A stretch of DNA of 64,000 nt. Source: Bremerella alba. Lineage in GTDB: Bacteria; Planctomycetota; Planctomycetia; Pirellulales; Pirellulaceae. The stretch spans positions 124,001 to 188,000 of the forward strand of contig NZ_JABRWO010000006.1 of assembly GCF_013618625.1 (NCBI RefSeq). The letters are read 5' to 3'. Made by a program: the position numbers and the translations under genes. The notes below the pieces were generated by a model, which was not told the DNA's origin, made no database searches, and was given only the letters and a program-made list of their open reading frames with translations. Positions 1-9,821 of the stretch are shown here, piece after piece. Position 1 is the stretch's first letter. Each line of letters starts with the position of its first letter.

Positions 1-2450
1 GGCTTCAACTCGGCTAGTTGAGAAATGTCTACATCGGCAGGCCGAATCGTTTGCTCGTTGATAGCATCAAGAAGAACGCTAACCCAGGTTGCTCGTGAGC
101 TGAGAAGGTGCGTGGCCTTGGCTCGCAATCCAGGGGCCATGCTTGGCCAGCGAGCAACGATCAGCGTTGCTACTTGAGGATCCTTGAATCGACGCATCGC
201 TTGCAGTGCTGCCTCTTGGATTACCAACGGCTGGGAGGGCTCAAGTAATTCTTCAAAGGTGGCTGCATCAAATTTTCCAAATGGAAGCACGTCGATCGCC
301 CCAACACGGGCTCCTATCGGGGTGTCCCGATTGCTCAATGTGAGCTTGGCTTGATCGACCATCCTCTGGATGACTGCCTCGGATTCTCCTTGGGTTGCAT
401 TGGCCATTTGTCGAGCTAACGAACTGCCTGGAGTCGCGTCTAAATGAGTCACGATCAATTCAAATAATTCGGGGTGATTGCTAGTTAAATTTGAAAGCAA
501 CCTGGTAAGGGTCGCAACGTCTCCGGGACGCTGCTGTTTGCCAATCTGGCGAGCGAGGGATGATAGCAACTCCTTCGGAGCATCGCCGTGCGTTGCTAAC
601 TCTGCCAGCAATTGGCCTGCACTCGTTGCTAGTGAGCTTTGTATGGCGACGCGGAAAATGGGATTTGCTCCATCTGAAATGGCAAGTTGCTTGAGCACAG
701 AGACTTTGTTTTCAGTTGGAAGGTAACCTGCGGAAAATGCTAATTGGAAGCGAACATGCACACTGGCATCGTCCGTAATGCTGGTGAGGTGTTGCTGAAG
801 TTCAAGGGATGTTGGGAGCAGTGGTTCTGAGAGACGGATGGCATGTTGTCGAACGCGAGGATGTTCATCCTGCATGGCGGATCGCAATACGTCCGACGAC
901 AGTCCCTGAAGCCCTGCTAGAGCCGAGATCGCCATTATGCGCCCCTCGGGCATGGATGCTTCGGTGGTGATTGTTTCAAGCAGCGGCAAGACGCTAGTGT
1001 CTTGTCGTTCATAGATAATCCGCGCAGCCGTTTCACGATGCCACGCATTGGGATGGTCGAGGAACGAAACCAATTCATCTGTCGGTATCTGCGTTAATCG
1101 GGGTGTTGCGCGTCGCTGAATGTTGTTGCCGATAATACGGTAGATTCGCCCCCGGTCCCGACCATTGGTCAGGTCAAGGTGCTTCTTGATCATAGGCGGA
1201 AGAGACTTGGGGTGTTCGATCACTTCACGGTACATGTCCGCCACATAGAGGGATCCATCCGGGGCGTTCGCATATTGGACCGGGCGAAACCAGATGTCGC
1301 TCGAAGAGACAAACTCCTCGCCTTCATCAATCCGCTTGCCTTGGTAGACAACTCCTTGGTCGATTAGCTTTTTACGGTGGATCAGGTTACTGCCAACATC
1401 ACCTATGATGGCCAAGCCTTGAAATTGCTTTGGCCACGCATCTCCGCGGAATACGGTTACTCCGGTAGCTCCGGTGAAGTAACCGGCCGGTCGCCCACCT
1501 CCTTCGACAACACCAGGGACGACTTTCGCAGCGCGAAGCTTTGTTCGAATAACTCGCCATGCTTCAACACGACTTGTTCGATAGACTTCGGCCTGAGGGC
1601 CATCTTGTGCAATACTCCGCCGGACCGATGGTACGCTTAAATATGGATTTCGGGCCAAATAGTGATCTTCGAATACGATCTGTTGCAAATGGTCGCTATT
1701 GCTGCACGTAAACTTTTCTCCCCAACTGTTCATGCTCATGCCATGTTGTCCGCCGCCACTTATCGCGACGATATCCATGGTGAGAGGATCGATCGAAAAA
1801 TCTCTCCCGCGCAAAGGGATTGGTTTGCCTGCTACGTCTCCATCGGTAACGCTTTGTACGTTTCCTCCGCTTGAACTTGTGACACCGTGAATGCGGTTAT
1901 TGAGTCCCCACTGAAACGTATTGAGCAAGCCTTGCACGTTAGATTTGTTGAAGCCAGTAAAGACGACGCGGCGCTCGTCTGCCTTGCCATCACCATCGGA
2001 ATCTTTCAGCCAAAAGATATCGGGTGCAGCACCAACCAAGATGCCCTCCCGAGTGCAGCAGATGGCGGTTGGCCAGGAAAAGCCATCGGCGAAAACGGTG
2101 CTCTTCTCGTAAGTGCCATCATCGTCGATATCTTCGAGCAGTCGCACGCGACCGAGGATTTCACCGTCGTCTTCGGAATAGCCACGCATCTCGATGACAA
2201 ATAAACGACCATCGGCATCGAATGCCATGGCGACAGGGTCAACGACGTTTGGTTCAGCGGCAGCCAACTCGATTTGAAAGCCATCGGCAACCTGAAACGA
2301 CTTCAAGGCCTCCGGCGTTTCCTTTGGGAGAACCGGCTGCAATTGGTCTTGATAGTCACGTTCTTCTGCAACGCACGGAATCGACAGAAGTAGGCAGAGA
2401 CTGCCAGCCCAAAAAGTAAGCAGTGCTGGCAGGATATAACGTGGTATCAT
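1..2450 (-). CDS. PVC-type membrane-bound dehydrogenase with HEAT repeats (3' end outside window)
   Basis: An uninterrupted minus-strand frame starts at the ATG at 2450 and is still open at base 1 (about 816 codons). A signal peptide (about residues 1-28, hydrophobic run ILPALLTF, then VAEE) is followed by a predicted six-bladed-propeller part typical of TIGR02604 planctomycete dehydrogenases (FQVADGFQIELAAAEPNVVDP; DPVAMAFDADGRLFVIEMRGY; PDGSLYVADMYREVIEHP; NGRDRGRIYRI). From about residue 440 the sequence turns into HEAT-type helical repeats (HPNAWHRETAARII; DEHPRVRQHAIRLSE). Family members normally end in a c-type cytochrome domain with CXXCH; that part would lie beyond the left edge. Probably periplasmic or outer-membrane-facing oxidation of an unknown, perhaps sugar-derived, substrate. 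Family assignment is firm; the substrate is unknown. It is divergent from gadB. Confidence 0.85.
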   Translation of the reverse strand, partial: MIPRYILPALLTFWAGSLCLLLSIPCVAEERDYQDQLQPVLPKETPEALKSFQVADGFQIELAAAEPNVVDPVAMAFDADGRLFVIEMRGYSEDDGEILGRVRLLEDIDDDGTYEKSTVFADGFSWPTAICCTREGILVGAAPDIFWLKDSDGDGKADERRVVFTGFNKSNVQGLLNTFQWGLNNRIHGVTSSSGGNVQSVTDGDVAGKPIPLRGRDFSIDPLTMDIVAISGGGQHGMSMNSWGEKFTCSNSDHLQQIVFEDHYLARNPYLSVPSVRRSIAQDGPQAEVYRTSRVEAWRVIRTKLRAAKVVPGVVEGGGRPAGYFTGATGVTVFRGDAWPKQFQGLAIIGDVGSNLIHRKKLIDQGVVYQGKRIDEGEEFVSSSDIWFRPVQYANAPDGSLYVADMYREVIEHPKSLPPMIKKHLDLTNGRDRGRIYRIIGNNIQRRATPRLTQIPTDELVSFLDHPNAWHRETAARIIYERQDTSVLPLLETITTEASMPEGRIMAISALAGLQGLSSDVLRSAMQDEHPRVRQHAIRLSEPLLPTSLELQQHLTSITDDASVHVRFQLAFSAGYLPTENKVSVLKQLAISDGANPIFRVAIQSSLATSAGQLLAELATHGDAPKELLSSLARQIGKQQRPGDVATLTRLLSNLTSNHPELFELIVTHLDATPGSSLARQMANATQGESEAVIQRMVDQAKLTLSNRDTPIGARVGAIDVLPFGKFDAATFEELLEPSQPLVIQEAALQAMRRFKDPQVATLIVARWPSMAPGLRAKATHLLSSRATWVSVLLDAINEQTIRPADVDISQLAELK

Positions 2451-2600
2451 GATGGCAAGACGGTCAGTTGGAAGGAAACAAGTGAGAAAGATCGCAGATT
2501 GCGAGGGGTGGGACGAGTTGCGAATGAAAGTGCGAAAATTAGCACTGCATCGAGTTTAGAAGGTCTTTCGCGAAATGTGAATTACATTTCTCATGTTTTT

Positions 2601-2616
2601 GGGAAACCAATTTCCC
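2601..2616. promoter_or_regulatory. Perfect inverted repeat in the divergent dehydrogenase/gadB intergenic region
   Basis: GGGAAA-CCAA-TTTCCC is a perfect 6-bp dyad with a 4-nt centre. It lies about 150 bp from each start codon in the 320-bp divergent space 2451-2770, which holds no gene I can support. It could be an operator or a small hairpin in a leader. Length and symmetry alone do not prove function. Confidence 0.3.
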
Positions 2617-2770
2617 GAGCGTATGAACGAAAGACGCCTGCATCGCTAAAATCTTAATGAGTAAAGCATTTAGATTCACAACAGGTTTGTACCGATTGTG
2701 TATGATAGAGCCGCGCTGAACGCTTGCCTGGGATTCACGATCATCGATGTTTAACAAGGAGATTGAGACG

Positions 2771-4168
2771 ATGTCGCTACATGCCAAGAAGGCCGTACGA
2801 GAAATGCTGGACGATGACATCTATGCATCGAACGATCTGTCGATTCAGGTTCCCAAGTACAAATTTCCGACAGACGAAAGTGATCCGCGGCACGTCTATT
2901 CGATTGTTCACGACGAACTAATGCTCGATGGCAATTCGCGGCAAAACCTAGCAACTTTCTGTCAGACATGGGTCGAGCCTGAAGTCCATAAGCTCATGGA
3001 TGAGTGCATCGACAAGAACATGGTTGATAAGGACGAGTATCCTCAAACGGCCGAGATCGAAGCACGCTGTGTTCACATGCTAGCCGATCTTTGGAACTCA
3101 CCGCACGGGGCGGACACCGTTGGATGCTCGACGACAGGCTCAAGCGAGGCGGCCATGTTGGGCGGAATGGCAATGAAACGTCGTTGGGAAGCCAAGCGTA
3201 AGAAGGCCGGCAAGCCGATCGATAAACCTAATCTTATTACGGGGCCGGTGCAGATTTGCTGGCATAAGTTTGCTCGATACTGGGATATCGAGCTACGTGA
3301 AATTCCCTTGGAGGGAGATCGTTTCATCATGACCGCTGAAGAAGTCATGAAGCGTTGCGATGAAAATACGATTGGCGTTGTACCGACCCTCGGTGTGACA
3401 TTTACCTGTGAGTTTGAGCCGGTCCAGGCGGTTTCGGAAGCTCTCGATCAATACGAGAAAGACACCGGGATCGACATTCCCATCCATGTCGATGGAGCAA
3501 GTGGTGGGTTTCTAGCTCCATTTTGTGCCCCTGACTTGGTTTGGGACTTCCGACTGTCGCGAGTGAAATCGATTAACAGTTCCGGGCACAAGTTCGGACT
3601 CGCTCCACTAGGTGCCGGCTGGATCATCTGGCGCGAGGAATCGGACCTGCCCGAGGAACTCATTTTTTGGGTCAACTATTTGGGTGGAAACATGCGTGAC
3701 ATCGCGCTTAATTTCTCGAGACCAGGTGGCCAGATCGTCTGCCAATACTACAACTTTTTGCGACTTGGCAAGGAAGGCTACCGACGCATTCATACGGCAT
3801 GCTATGAGACCGCCCAGTATTTAGCGGAAGAGATTGCGAAGCTGGGGCCATTTGAGATTATCTACGGTGGCGGCATGAATGAAGGGATTCCCGCGTTGTG
3901 TTGGCGAATCCGTGAGGGAGTCAGCCCTGGATTCACGCTTTACGATCTGGCCGATCGACTACGTGCCCGAGGTTGGCAAGTCCCCGCGTATTCATTACCG
4001 GCGAATCGCCAAGATCTGGCGATTCAACGAATCTTAGTGCGTCACGGTGTTAGTCGCGATTTGGCGTACTTACTGCTGGAAGACATGAAGCGATCGCTGG
4101 AATACTTCGAGTTGCACCCCATCCAGTCGCCACTCACTGAAGACGAGGCGTCGGGATTCCATCATTGA
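2771..4168 (+). CDS. gadB: Glutamate decarboxylase
   Basis: PLP-dependent decarboxylase converting glutamate to GABA and CO2 while consuming a cytoplasmic proton. An upstream in-frame ATG at 2747 exists, but an AAGGAG Shine-Dalgarno at 2756-2761 sits just before the ATG at 2771, giving 465 aa, almost exactly the E. coli GadB length (466). The Schiff-base lysine is K274 in NSSGHKFG (E. coli K276). Other group II decarboxylase blocks are present: [41 protein letters not shown]. The protein ends in Phe-His-His; in E. coli a C-terminal histidine takes part in closing the active site at neutral pH, so pH gating may be kept (inference). The gene just downstream begins 3 bp after the stop and is probably co-transcribed. 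No GadC antiporter is nearby. Confidence 0.95.
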   Translation: MSLHAKKAVREMLDDDIYASNDLSIQVPKYKFPTDESDPRHVYSIVHDELMLDGNSRQNLATFCQTWVEPEVHKLMDECIDKNMVDKDEYPQTAEIEARCVHMLADLWNSPHGADTVGCSTTGSSEAAMLGGMAMKRRWEAKRKKAGKPIDKPNLITGPVQICWHKFARYWDIELREIPLEGDRFIMTAEEVMKRCDENTIGVVPTLGVTFTCEFEPVQAVSEALDQYEKDTGIDIPIHVDGASGGFLAPFCAPDLVWDFRLSRVKSINSSGHKFGLAPLGAGWIIWREESDLPEELIFWVNYLGGNMRDIALNFSRPGGQIVCQYYNFLRLGKEGYRRIHTACYETAQYLAEEIAKLGPFEIIYGGGMNEGIPALCWRIREGVSPGFTLYDLADRLRARGWQVPAYSLPANRQDLAIQRILVRHGVSRDLAYLLLEDMKRSLEYFELHPIQSPLTEDEASGFHH

Positions 4169-4171
4169 TCG

Positions 4172-5038
4172 ATGAGCATGGATCGAGTTAAAGAAACAGG
4201 GAAAATGCCCAATTGCATTGCGGCAAACGGGCCATTTCCTTTCTTGACCCATCGAGTTTTCCGACATCCAAGCGGAAAACTCGAGGATTGGCATTCACGC
4301 CATCATCGTAAAAAGATTCTCCGTCACGTGCCGCTGGGGACGAAACTGCTCGCACGCTTGATATCCCATGGGGTATGGCTTCCTCGGGACTTGAATTGGT
4401 GGATAGGCGTGGTGTTTGCCATCGGAGCTGCGCTCTTTAGCATCGCAAGCATTCTTAGTCTGCTTGATATCGCCGTTGACGCGGTGAATGTTATCTATTT
4501 CCTCGGTTCGATTCCGTTCACTTTCGCGGCGTATCTTCAACTCTACCAAGCAGCCAATGCCGACCCGTTGCCTTCTAACGGAAAGGTTGTTGGAAACTAC
4601 CGCTCCTATCTAGGTTGGAAGCCCCGCGACATCGGTTGGTTAAGTTGTGCTTTCCAGTTTGTGGGCACTGTGCTTTTCAATATCAATACGTTCGATGCGA
4701 TGCTGCCATTGCTGTCTTGGTTTGAACAAGATCTGCTGGTGTGGATTCCCAATATCGTAGGTTCGATTCTGTTCTTGGTCTCTGGTTACCTGGCTTTCAT
4801 CGAAGTGGGGCATGCCTATTGGGCGTGGAAGCCGAGGGATCTTTCTTGGTGGATTACCTTTACGAACTTTCTAGGGTGTGTTGGGTTTATGATCTCGGCA
4901 GTCCTTGCGATTGGGTTACCAGTTCCGGCATCCCCTCTTCGGATCACGCTTTCGGTGGCTTTTACACTGCAAGGGGCGATTTGCTTCTGTTTAGGGGCAT
5001 TGCTTATGTTGCCGGAGGCGTCCCATGTTTCCGATTAA
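4172..5038 (+). CDS. Multi-pass membrane protein with repeated W-x-PRDL-x-WW motif, coupled to gadB
   Basis: 288-residue integral membrane protein of unknown function, 3 bp downstream of gadB. After a basic cytosolic N-terminus (about 60 residues) there are about six hydrophobic helices. An internal repeat occurs three times, each time just before a membrane helix: VWLPRDLNWWIG, GWKPRDIGWLSC and AWKPRDLSWWIT. The arrangement resembles YrhK-like small membrane proteins, but I would not insist on the family. It has neither the length (about 500 aa, 12 helices) nor the look of the GadC glutamate/GABA antiporter. The coupling to gadB suggests a role in GABA or acid physiology, as sensor, channel or scaffold; this is inference only. 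Start chosen at the first ATG after the gadB stop; no clear Shine-Dalgarno. Confidence 0.75.
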   Translation: MSMDRVKETGKMPNCIAANGPFPFLTHRVFRHPSGKLEDWHSRHHRKKILRHVPLGTKLLARLISHGVWLPRDLNWWIGVVFAIGAALFSIASILSLLDIAVDAVNVIYFLGSIPFTFAAYLQLYQAANADPLPSNGKVVGNYRSYLGWKPRDIGWLSCAFQFVGTVLFNINTFDAMLPLLSWFEQDLLVWIPNIVGSILFLVSGYLAFIEVGHAYWAWKPRDLSWWITFTNFLGCVGFMISAVLAIGLPVPASPLRITLSVAFTLQGAICFCLGALLMLPEASHVSD

Positions 5039-5217
5039 GCTGTGACGAATGAACGGTCGATCTTTGGTGAGCAAATGCTAGGAATAGAAAGTAGAAATTT
5101 CCGTAGGCCTAAACTTGCCTGATCTGCTAAGATTAAAGTTGTTTGCTCAAACGCTTTAAATTACGATCCCAGAGTCATCTCCTTCGTTACTCCTACCTCA
5201 ACCTGCCCGATTCAGCT

Positions 5218-8200
5218 ATGTGGCATCGCCTATACTGCACACTGCCGGTGGTTGCGCTATTATGCGTGACGGCATCGGCTGATGAGCCTGTCGATTTCAA
5301 TCGACAAATCCGACCCATTCTTTCGGATCGCTGTTTTCAGTGTCATGGTCCTGATGAAGAGGAACGCTATGGTGGCTTTCGGCTTGATGTCCGTGAAGGT
5401 GCAATCCAGGAGGCCGATTCGGGAAGTATTCCTATCGTTCCCGGTAGGCCTGACGAGAGCGAACTTCTATTACGTGTGTTGACCGACGACGAGTCGATGC
5501 AGATGCCCCCGCCGAAGGCGAATAAACCTCATCTGTCAGAACAAGAAGCAAGCCTCCTCAGGACATGGATTCAGCAAGGAGCTCTTTGGTCGCCCCATTG
5601 GTCTTTCGTTGCTCCGAAACGGCCAGAACTGCCGGCGGTTGAGAAATCGCATCAGGCTCGCAATCCCATCGATCAATTTATTCTGTCTCGGTTACAGAAC
5701 GAAGGCTTAACTCTTTCAGCGGAAGCCGACAAACGAACGCTCATTCGGCGTGTAACACTCGATCTAATTGGCCTGCCACCCACGCCTGAGGAGATTGGGG
5801 AATTTCTCGATGATGACTCGTCGGATGCGTATGACAAAGTGGTCGACCGGCTTCTAGCCTCTCCTCACTACGGAGAACGAATGGCGTGGCCATGGCTCGA
5901 TGCGGCCCGCTACGCCGACACCAATGGCTACCAGGGAGATCCCGAACGTACGATGTGGCCCTGGCGAGATTGGGTGATCAATGCTCTAAACGAAAACATG
6001 CCGTTCGATCAATTTACTCTCGATCAATTGGCAGGAGACCAAAGGCCCCACGCCACGCATGCCCAGGTAATTGCGTCCGGCTTTAATCGGAATCATATGC
6101 ACAATGGCGAAGGGGGACGAATCGCTGAAGAGACTCGTGTTGAAAATGTATTTGATCGAACGGAAACGACGGCAACCGTATGGCTAGGTCTAACCTACAC
6201 ATGCTGTCGGTGTCACACCCATAAGTTCGACCCGATTACCCACACGGACTATTTCGCGCTTTATGATTTTTTCAATCAAACTTCAGAAGCGGGGGGAATT
6301 CGCGGTGGTGCGATTCCCCCGGCCATTGCCTACGTCAGTGGAGAAAATCGCAAAAAATTAAACCAGTACGATCAACAGATTGCCCGTTTGAACAAAGCGA
6401 TTTTACAGGATGATACTGCCGCAGATTCGGCACAGGCAAGATGGGAAGCCGAGCAGCAGTCTGCACAGCCGTGGATAATACCCACCCTGGTTCATTTTCA
6501 GACAAGCGGAAGGTCGAAATTAGTCAAACTCGAAGATGGTTCGTTCAGGGCGGAAGGTGCTCGCCCCGATCAGGATGTTATTACGATTGTTGCTCAAACG
6601 GATCACCAAAACCTGAAATCAATTCGATTAGAGGCGATCGAGGATGATGTTTCTTCACCAGCTGGCAGTACCGGCAGAGCTGACAACGGTAATGCGGTAC
6701 TAAGTGAGTTCGAGGTCTTCGTTAGACCATTGAACGGAACAGACGAAAGTGAAGTGCAATTAACGATTTCAAGTGGTAAGGCAGATCATGCCCAAAGCGG
6801 CCATCCGATTGAAGCCGCCTTCGATGGCCAAACGACCGGAGGAGGTGGTTGGGCGACAGAAGGTTTCCGCCGCAAGCAAAGCAACACGGCCATATTCAAT
6901 ACGAGTCAGCCTTTTGGATTCGACGGCGGCACTGAAATTCGCTTTGTGTTGCGCTGCGAGTCCAAGTACCCCGCACATACTTTGGCCCGTGTACGACTTT
7001 CCATCGGAACTTGGGATGGTAAGGAGCCGGTTCCGCTAGAGGCGCAGCAAATTCTTAGAAAAACTGTGGAGACGCGGTCGGACAAAGAGACGAACGAGCT
7101 TCGTCGGCTCTTTCGCAGCAAAATCTATTCGGGAAAGACTCCTAACGGAGATGCCTATCAGGGACTTTCTCGACAGATTCAACAAGCGGAATCAGATCGC
7201 ACTAAGCTTCGAGAATCGCTCGACAAGACCAAAGTAATGGTCATGGATAGTTTGGCAAAGAGACGTGAAACGCGGATTCTTGAAAAAGGACTATATGACA
7301 AACCCGTCGGTGATGTGATCACCCCTGGTGTGCCTGAAGCCCTTCCGTCGCTGCTGCCAACCAATGCTCCGCTAAATCGCTTGGATTTGGCAAAGTGGTT
7401 GGTCGAAACTGATAATCCGTTAACGTCGCGTGTCATTGTAAACCGCTACTGGCAACTCTTCTTTGGAAAAGGTCTGGTGACGACGCCAGAAGACTTTGGT
7501 ACGCAGGGTAAACTCCCTACTCATCCCGATTTACTTGACTGGCTGGCAGTAAAATTTCAATCGAGTGGATGGGACGTAAAGGCCATGCATCGTTTGATTG
7601 TTACCAGTGGAACCTATCGCCAAAGTGCCCTGCAAACGCAGCACCTGCGTGAACGCGATCCGGAGAATGCGCTTTTAGCAAGGCAGAACCGATTCCGTTT
7701 GCCATCGTGGATGATTCGCGATCAAGCACTGCACGTTAGTGGGTTGGCATCGCTCGAACTGGGTGGCCCACCGGTCAAGCCGTACCAACCTGAGGGAATA
7801 TGGGCTGAAGCGACGTTTGGTAAAAAGAAATACAAGCAGGATCAAGGAGACGCAATTTACCGACGCAGTTTGTATGTGTTTTGGCGGCGCATCGTTGGTC
7901 CGACCATGTTTTTCGATGTGGCGAATCGGCAAACGTGTTCCGTGCAAACAGCGACCACCAATACACCATTGCACGCTTTGACTACGCTCAATGACATCTC
8001 CTACGTCGAAGCGGCACGAATGCTGGCCACCCGCGTCATCAAGGAAGTCGAAGAACCGGAAGATCGTATCCGTCGAATCTACTTATACCTGATGTCCCGG
8101 CCACCCAGCGAGGAAGAATTGAGTATCGTTCGTCACCGACTGAAGCTTCTGGAATCCGAATTTAATGGTGACCTGGCCAAGGCCAGGCAGCTTCTAACGA

Positions 8201-8307
8201 TTGGACAGTCCAAGCCAGATAGTTCAATTTCCGTGGTACAGTTGGCGGCTTATACCGCGCTTTGTAATGCTCTTATGAACTTAGACGAGGTCCTCAATCG
8301 ACCATGA
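5218..8307 (+). CDS. PSCyt1/DUF1549/DUF1553 planctomycete cytochrome-domain protein
   Basis: Large secreted protein of the planctomycete 'PSD1 and cytochrome c' class. The ATG at 5218 begins a clear signal peptide (MWHRLYCTLPVVALLCV...SADEP); an in-frame ATG at 5143 would bury it, so it was not used. Domains in the 1029-residue product: PSCyt1 haem-type domain (about 22-120, C39FQCH43), DUF1549 (about 145-350, LIRRVTLDLIGLPPTPEE; CRCHTHKFDPI), a variable middle part with a possible coiled coil (EADRTKLRESLDKTK-like region), and DUF1553 (about 720-985, NRYWQLFFGKGLV; HPDLLDWLA). The stop overlaps the next start (ATGA), the usual tight pairing with DUF1501. The biochemical role of these pairs is not established; breakdown of complex or sulfated polysaccharide is commonly suggested. 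Confidence 0.92.
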   Translation: MWHRLYCTLPVVALLCVTASADEPVDFNRQIRPILSDRCFQCHGPDEEERYGGFRLDVREGAIQEADSGSIPIVPGRPDESELLLRVLTDDESMQMPPPKANKPHLSEQEASLLRTWIQQGALWSPHWSFVAPKRPELPAVEKSHQARNPIDQFILSRLQNEGLTLSAEADKRTLIRRVTLDLIGLPPTPEEIGEFLDDDSSDAYDKVVDRLLASPHYGERMAWPWLDAARYADTNGYQGDPERTMWPWRDWVINALNENMPFDQFTLDQLAGDQRPHATHAQVIASGFNRNHMHNGEGGRIAEETRVENVFDRTETTATVWLGLTYTCCRCHTHKFDPITHTDYFALYDFFNQTSEAGGIRGGAIPPAIAYVSGENRKKLNQYDQQIARLNKAILQDDTAADSAQARWEAEQQSAQPWIIPTLVHFQTSGRSKLVKLEDGSFRAEGARPDQDVITIVAQTDHQNLKSIRLEAIEDDVSSPAGSTGRADNGNAVLSEFEVFVRPLNGTDESEVQLTISSGKADHAQSGHPIEAAFDGQTTGGGGWATEGFRRKQSNTAIFNTSQPFGFDGGTEIRFVLRCESKYPAHTLARVRLSIGTWDGKEPVPLEAQQILRKTVETRSDKETNELRRLFRSKIYSGKTPNGDAYQGLSRQIQQAESDRTKLRESLDKTKVMVMDSLAKRRETRILEKGLYDKPVGDVITPGVPEALPSLLPTNAPLNRLDLAKWLVETDNPLTSRVIVNRYWQLFFGKGLVTTPEDFGTQGKLPTHPDLLDWLAVKFQSSGWDVKAMHRLIVTSGTYRQSALQTQHLRERDPENALLARQNRFRLPSWMIRDQALHVSGLASLELGGPPVKPYQPEGIWAEATFGKKKYKQDQGDAIYRRSLYVFWRRIVGPTMFFDVANRQTCSVQTATTNTPLHALTTLNDISYVEAARMLATRVIKEVEEPEDRIRRIYLYLMSRPPSEEELSIVRHRLKLLESEFNGDLAKARQLLTIGQSKPDSSISVVQLAAYTALCNALMNLDEVLNRP

Positions 8308-9773
8308 GTACGCATGAAATATCTAGTCCTCAAAAAGATCATGCGATTGCGATAACACGCCGCCAATTGTTGGGCCGCACTGGAATTGGTCTTGGTAGCG
8401 TTGCGTTGGGCTCGCTGTTAGGTAGTGATTCGTCGGCCGCTGTACCCCGTAACGGATTCACTTTGCCACACTTTCCCCCAAAGGTGAAGCGGGTCATCTA
8501 TCTGTTTCAGAATGGAGCACCGTCGCACGTCGACCTATTCGACTATAAGCCGAAGCTTCAGGAAATGCATGGTACGCAGATCCCTGACCAGGTCGTTGGT
8601 GGTAAGCGTTTCAGTACGATGACCGGCGGTCAGTCAGCTCGTCCTTGTCTCGCACCGATCACCAAGTTTGCTCAGCGGGGGAAGAGTAGAACCTGGATCG
8701 CTGAAGACTTTTTGCCACGCACGGCGGAAATTGTCGATGAGTTGTGCTTTTTGAAGTCGATGCACACGACCCAGGTAAATCATGCCCCGGCAATTACGTT
8801 TTTTCTTACGGGGGCCGAAATGGCTGGTCGTCCCAGCATGGGGGCATGGCTGACCTACGGGCTTGGTTCTGAGACCCAAGAGCTTCCCTCGTATGTGGTG
8901 ATGACCAGCCGAGACAAAGAGGCCTCGTGTGGACAGATCTTCTATGACTTCTATTGGGGAAGCGGCTTTTTGCCCAGCAAATTTCAAGGCGTGAAGTTTC
9001 GTGGGGCGGGCGATCCGGTGCTTTACCTCTCGAATCCAAGTGGAATTAGTCGGGAAATGCGCCGCGGACTGTTGGATGACCTGGCTCAATTAAACGAGCT
9101 TGCTGCGGAAAGGACAGGTGATCCAGAGATTGCCACACGTGTGGCTCAGTATGAAATGGCCTACAAGATGCAGGCTTCGGTTCCTGAATTAACTGACTTT
9201 TCCAAAGAGCCGCAATACATCCTAGACATGTATGGACCGGATGTGCAGCGGAAAGGGTCTTACGCGTACAACTGCCTAATGGCACGGAGACTTGCCGAGC
9301 GTGGTGTCCGCTTTATTCAATTGATGCATGCAGGCTGGGATCAGCACCGCAATCTCAACTCGCAGTTGAAGATCCAATGTAACGATACCGACGCCCCAAG
9401 TGCGGCTCTTGTTAAAGATCTTCAACAGCGAGGTCTCCTTGAAGATACGCTGGTCATTTGGGGCGGAGAATTCGGTAGGACGCCGTTTCTACAAGGCGCG
9501 ATATCGGAAACGAAAACCTGGGGACGTGACCATCATCCTTACGCCTTCTCGCTATGGATGTCCGGCGGTGGTGTTAAGCGAGGGGTTTCTCATGGCCAGT
9601 CCGATGAATTCGGTCACAATGCTGTGATAGACCCGGTGCATGTGCATGACCTGCAGGCGACGATATTACATCTATTAGGCATCGATCACGAGCGGTTTAC
9701 GTATCGCTTCCAAGGCCGCGATTTCCGACTGACGGATGTTCATGGGCACGTGATCAGGGATATTCTAGCATAG
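8304..9773 (+). CDS. DUF1501 (sulfatase-fold) protein, Tat-exported
   Basis: 489 aa, translationally coupled to the DUF1553 gene by an ATGA overlap. A twin-arginine leader is present (TRRQLLGRTGIGLGSVALGSLL, about residues 19-40). The body carries the DUF1501 signature blocks: VIYLFQNGAPSHVDLFDYKP, QLMHAGWDQHRNL, TLVIWGGEFGRTPF and GRDHHPYAFSLWMSGGG; the fold is related to alkaline phosphatases and sulfatases. It lacks the Cys-X-Pro-Ser-Arg formylglycine motif, so it is not a classical sulfatase. It presumably acts outside the cytoplasm with its DUF1553 partner; activity and substrate are unknown. Confidence 0.93.
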   Translation: MSTHEISSPQKDHAIAITRRQLLGRTGIGLGSVALGSLLGSDSSAAVPRNGFTLPHFPPKVKRVIYLFQNGAPSHVDLFDYKPKLQEMHGTQIPDQVVGGKRFSTMTGGQSARPCLAPITKFAQRGKSRTWIAEDFLPRTAEIVDELCFLKSMHTTQVNHAPAITFFLTGAEMAGRPSMGAWLTYGLGSETQELPSYVVMTSRDKEASCGQIFYDFYWGSGFLPSKFQGVKFRGAGDPVLYLSNPSGISREMRRGLLDDLAQLNELAAERTGDPEIATRVAQYEMAYKMQASVPELTDFSKEPQYILDMYGPDVQRKGSYAYNCLMARRLAERGVRFIQLMHAGWDQHRNLNSQLKIQCNDTDAPSAALVKDLQQRGLLEDTLVIWGGEFGRTPFLQGAISETKTWGRDHHPYAFSLWMSGGGVKRGVSHGQSDEFGHNAVIDPVHVHDLQATILHLLGIDHERFTYRFQGRDFRLTDVHGHVIRDILA

Positions 9774-9821
9774 CATTGCCGGCAGCCTGCTTGATCTAGC
9801 CAACGCTAGGTTCTGTTATGG

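Noticed and set aside
4172-5038. Calling the gadB neighbour a GadC antiporter
   Set aside because: Too short (288 aa), wrong number of helices and contains a repeat not found in amino-acid antiporters.
8634-9089. A 151-codon minus-strand open frame
   Set aside because: Entirely antisense to the DUF1501 gene, without any family signal.
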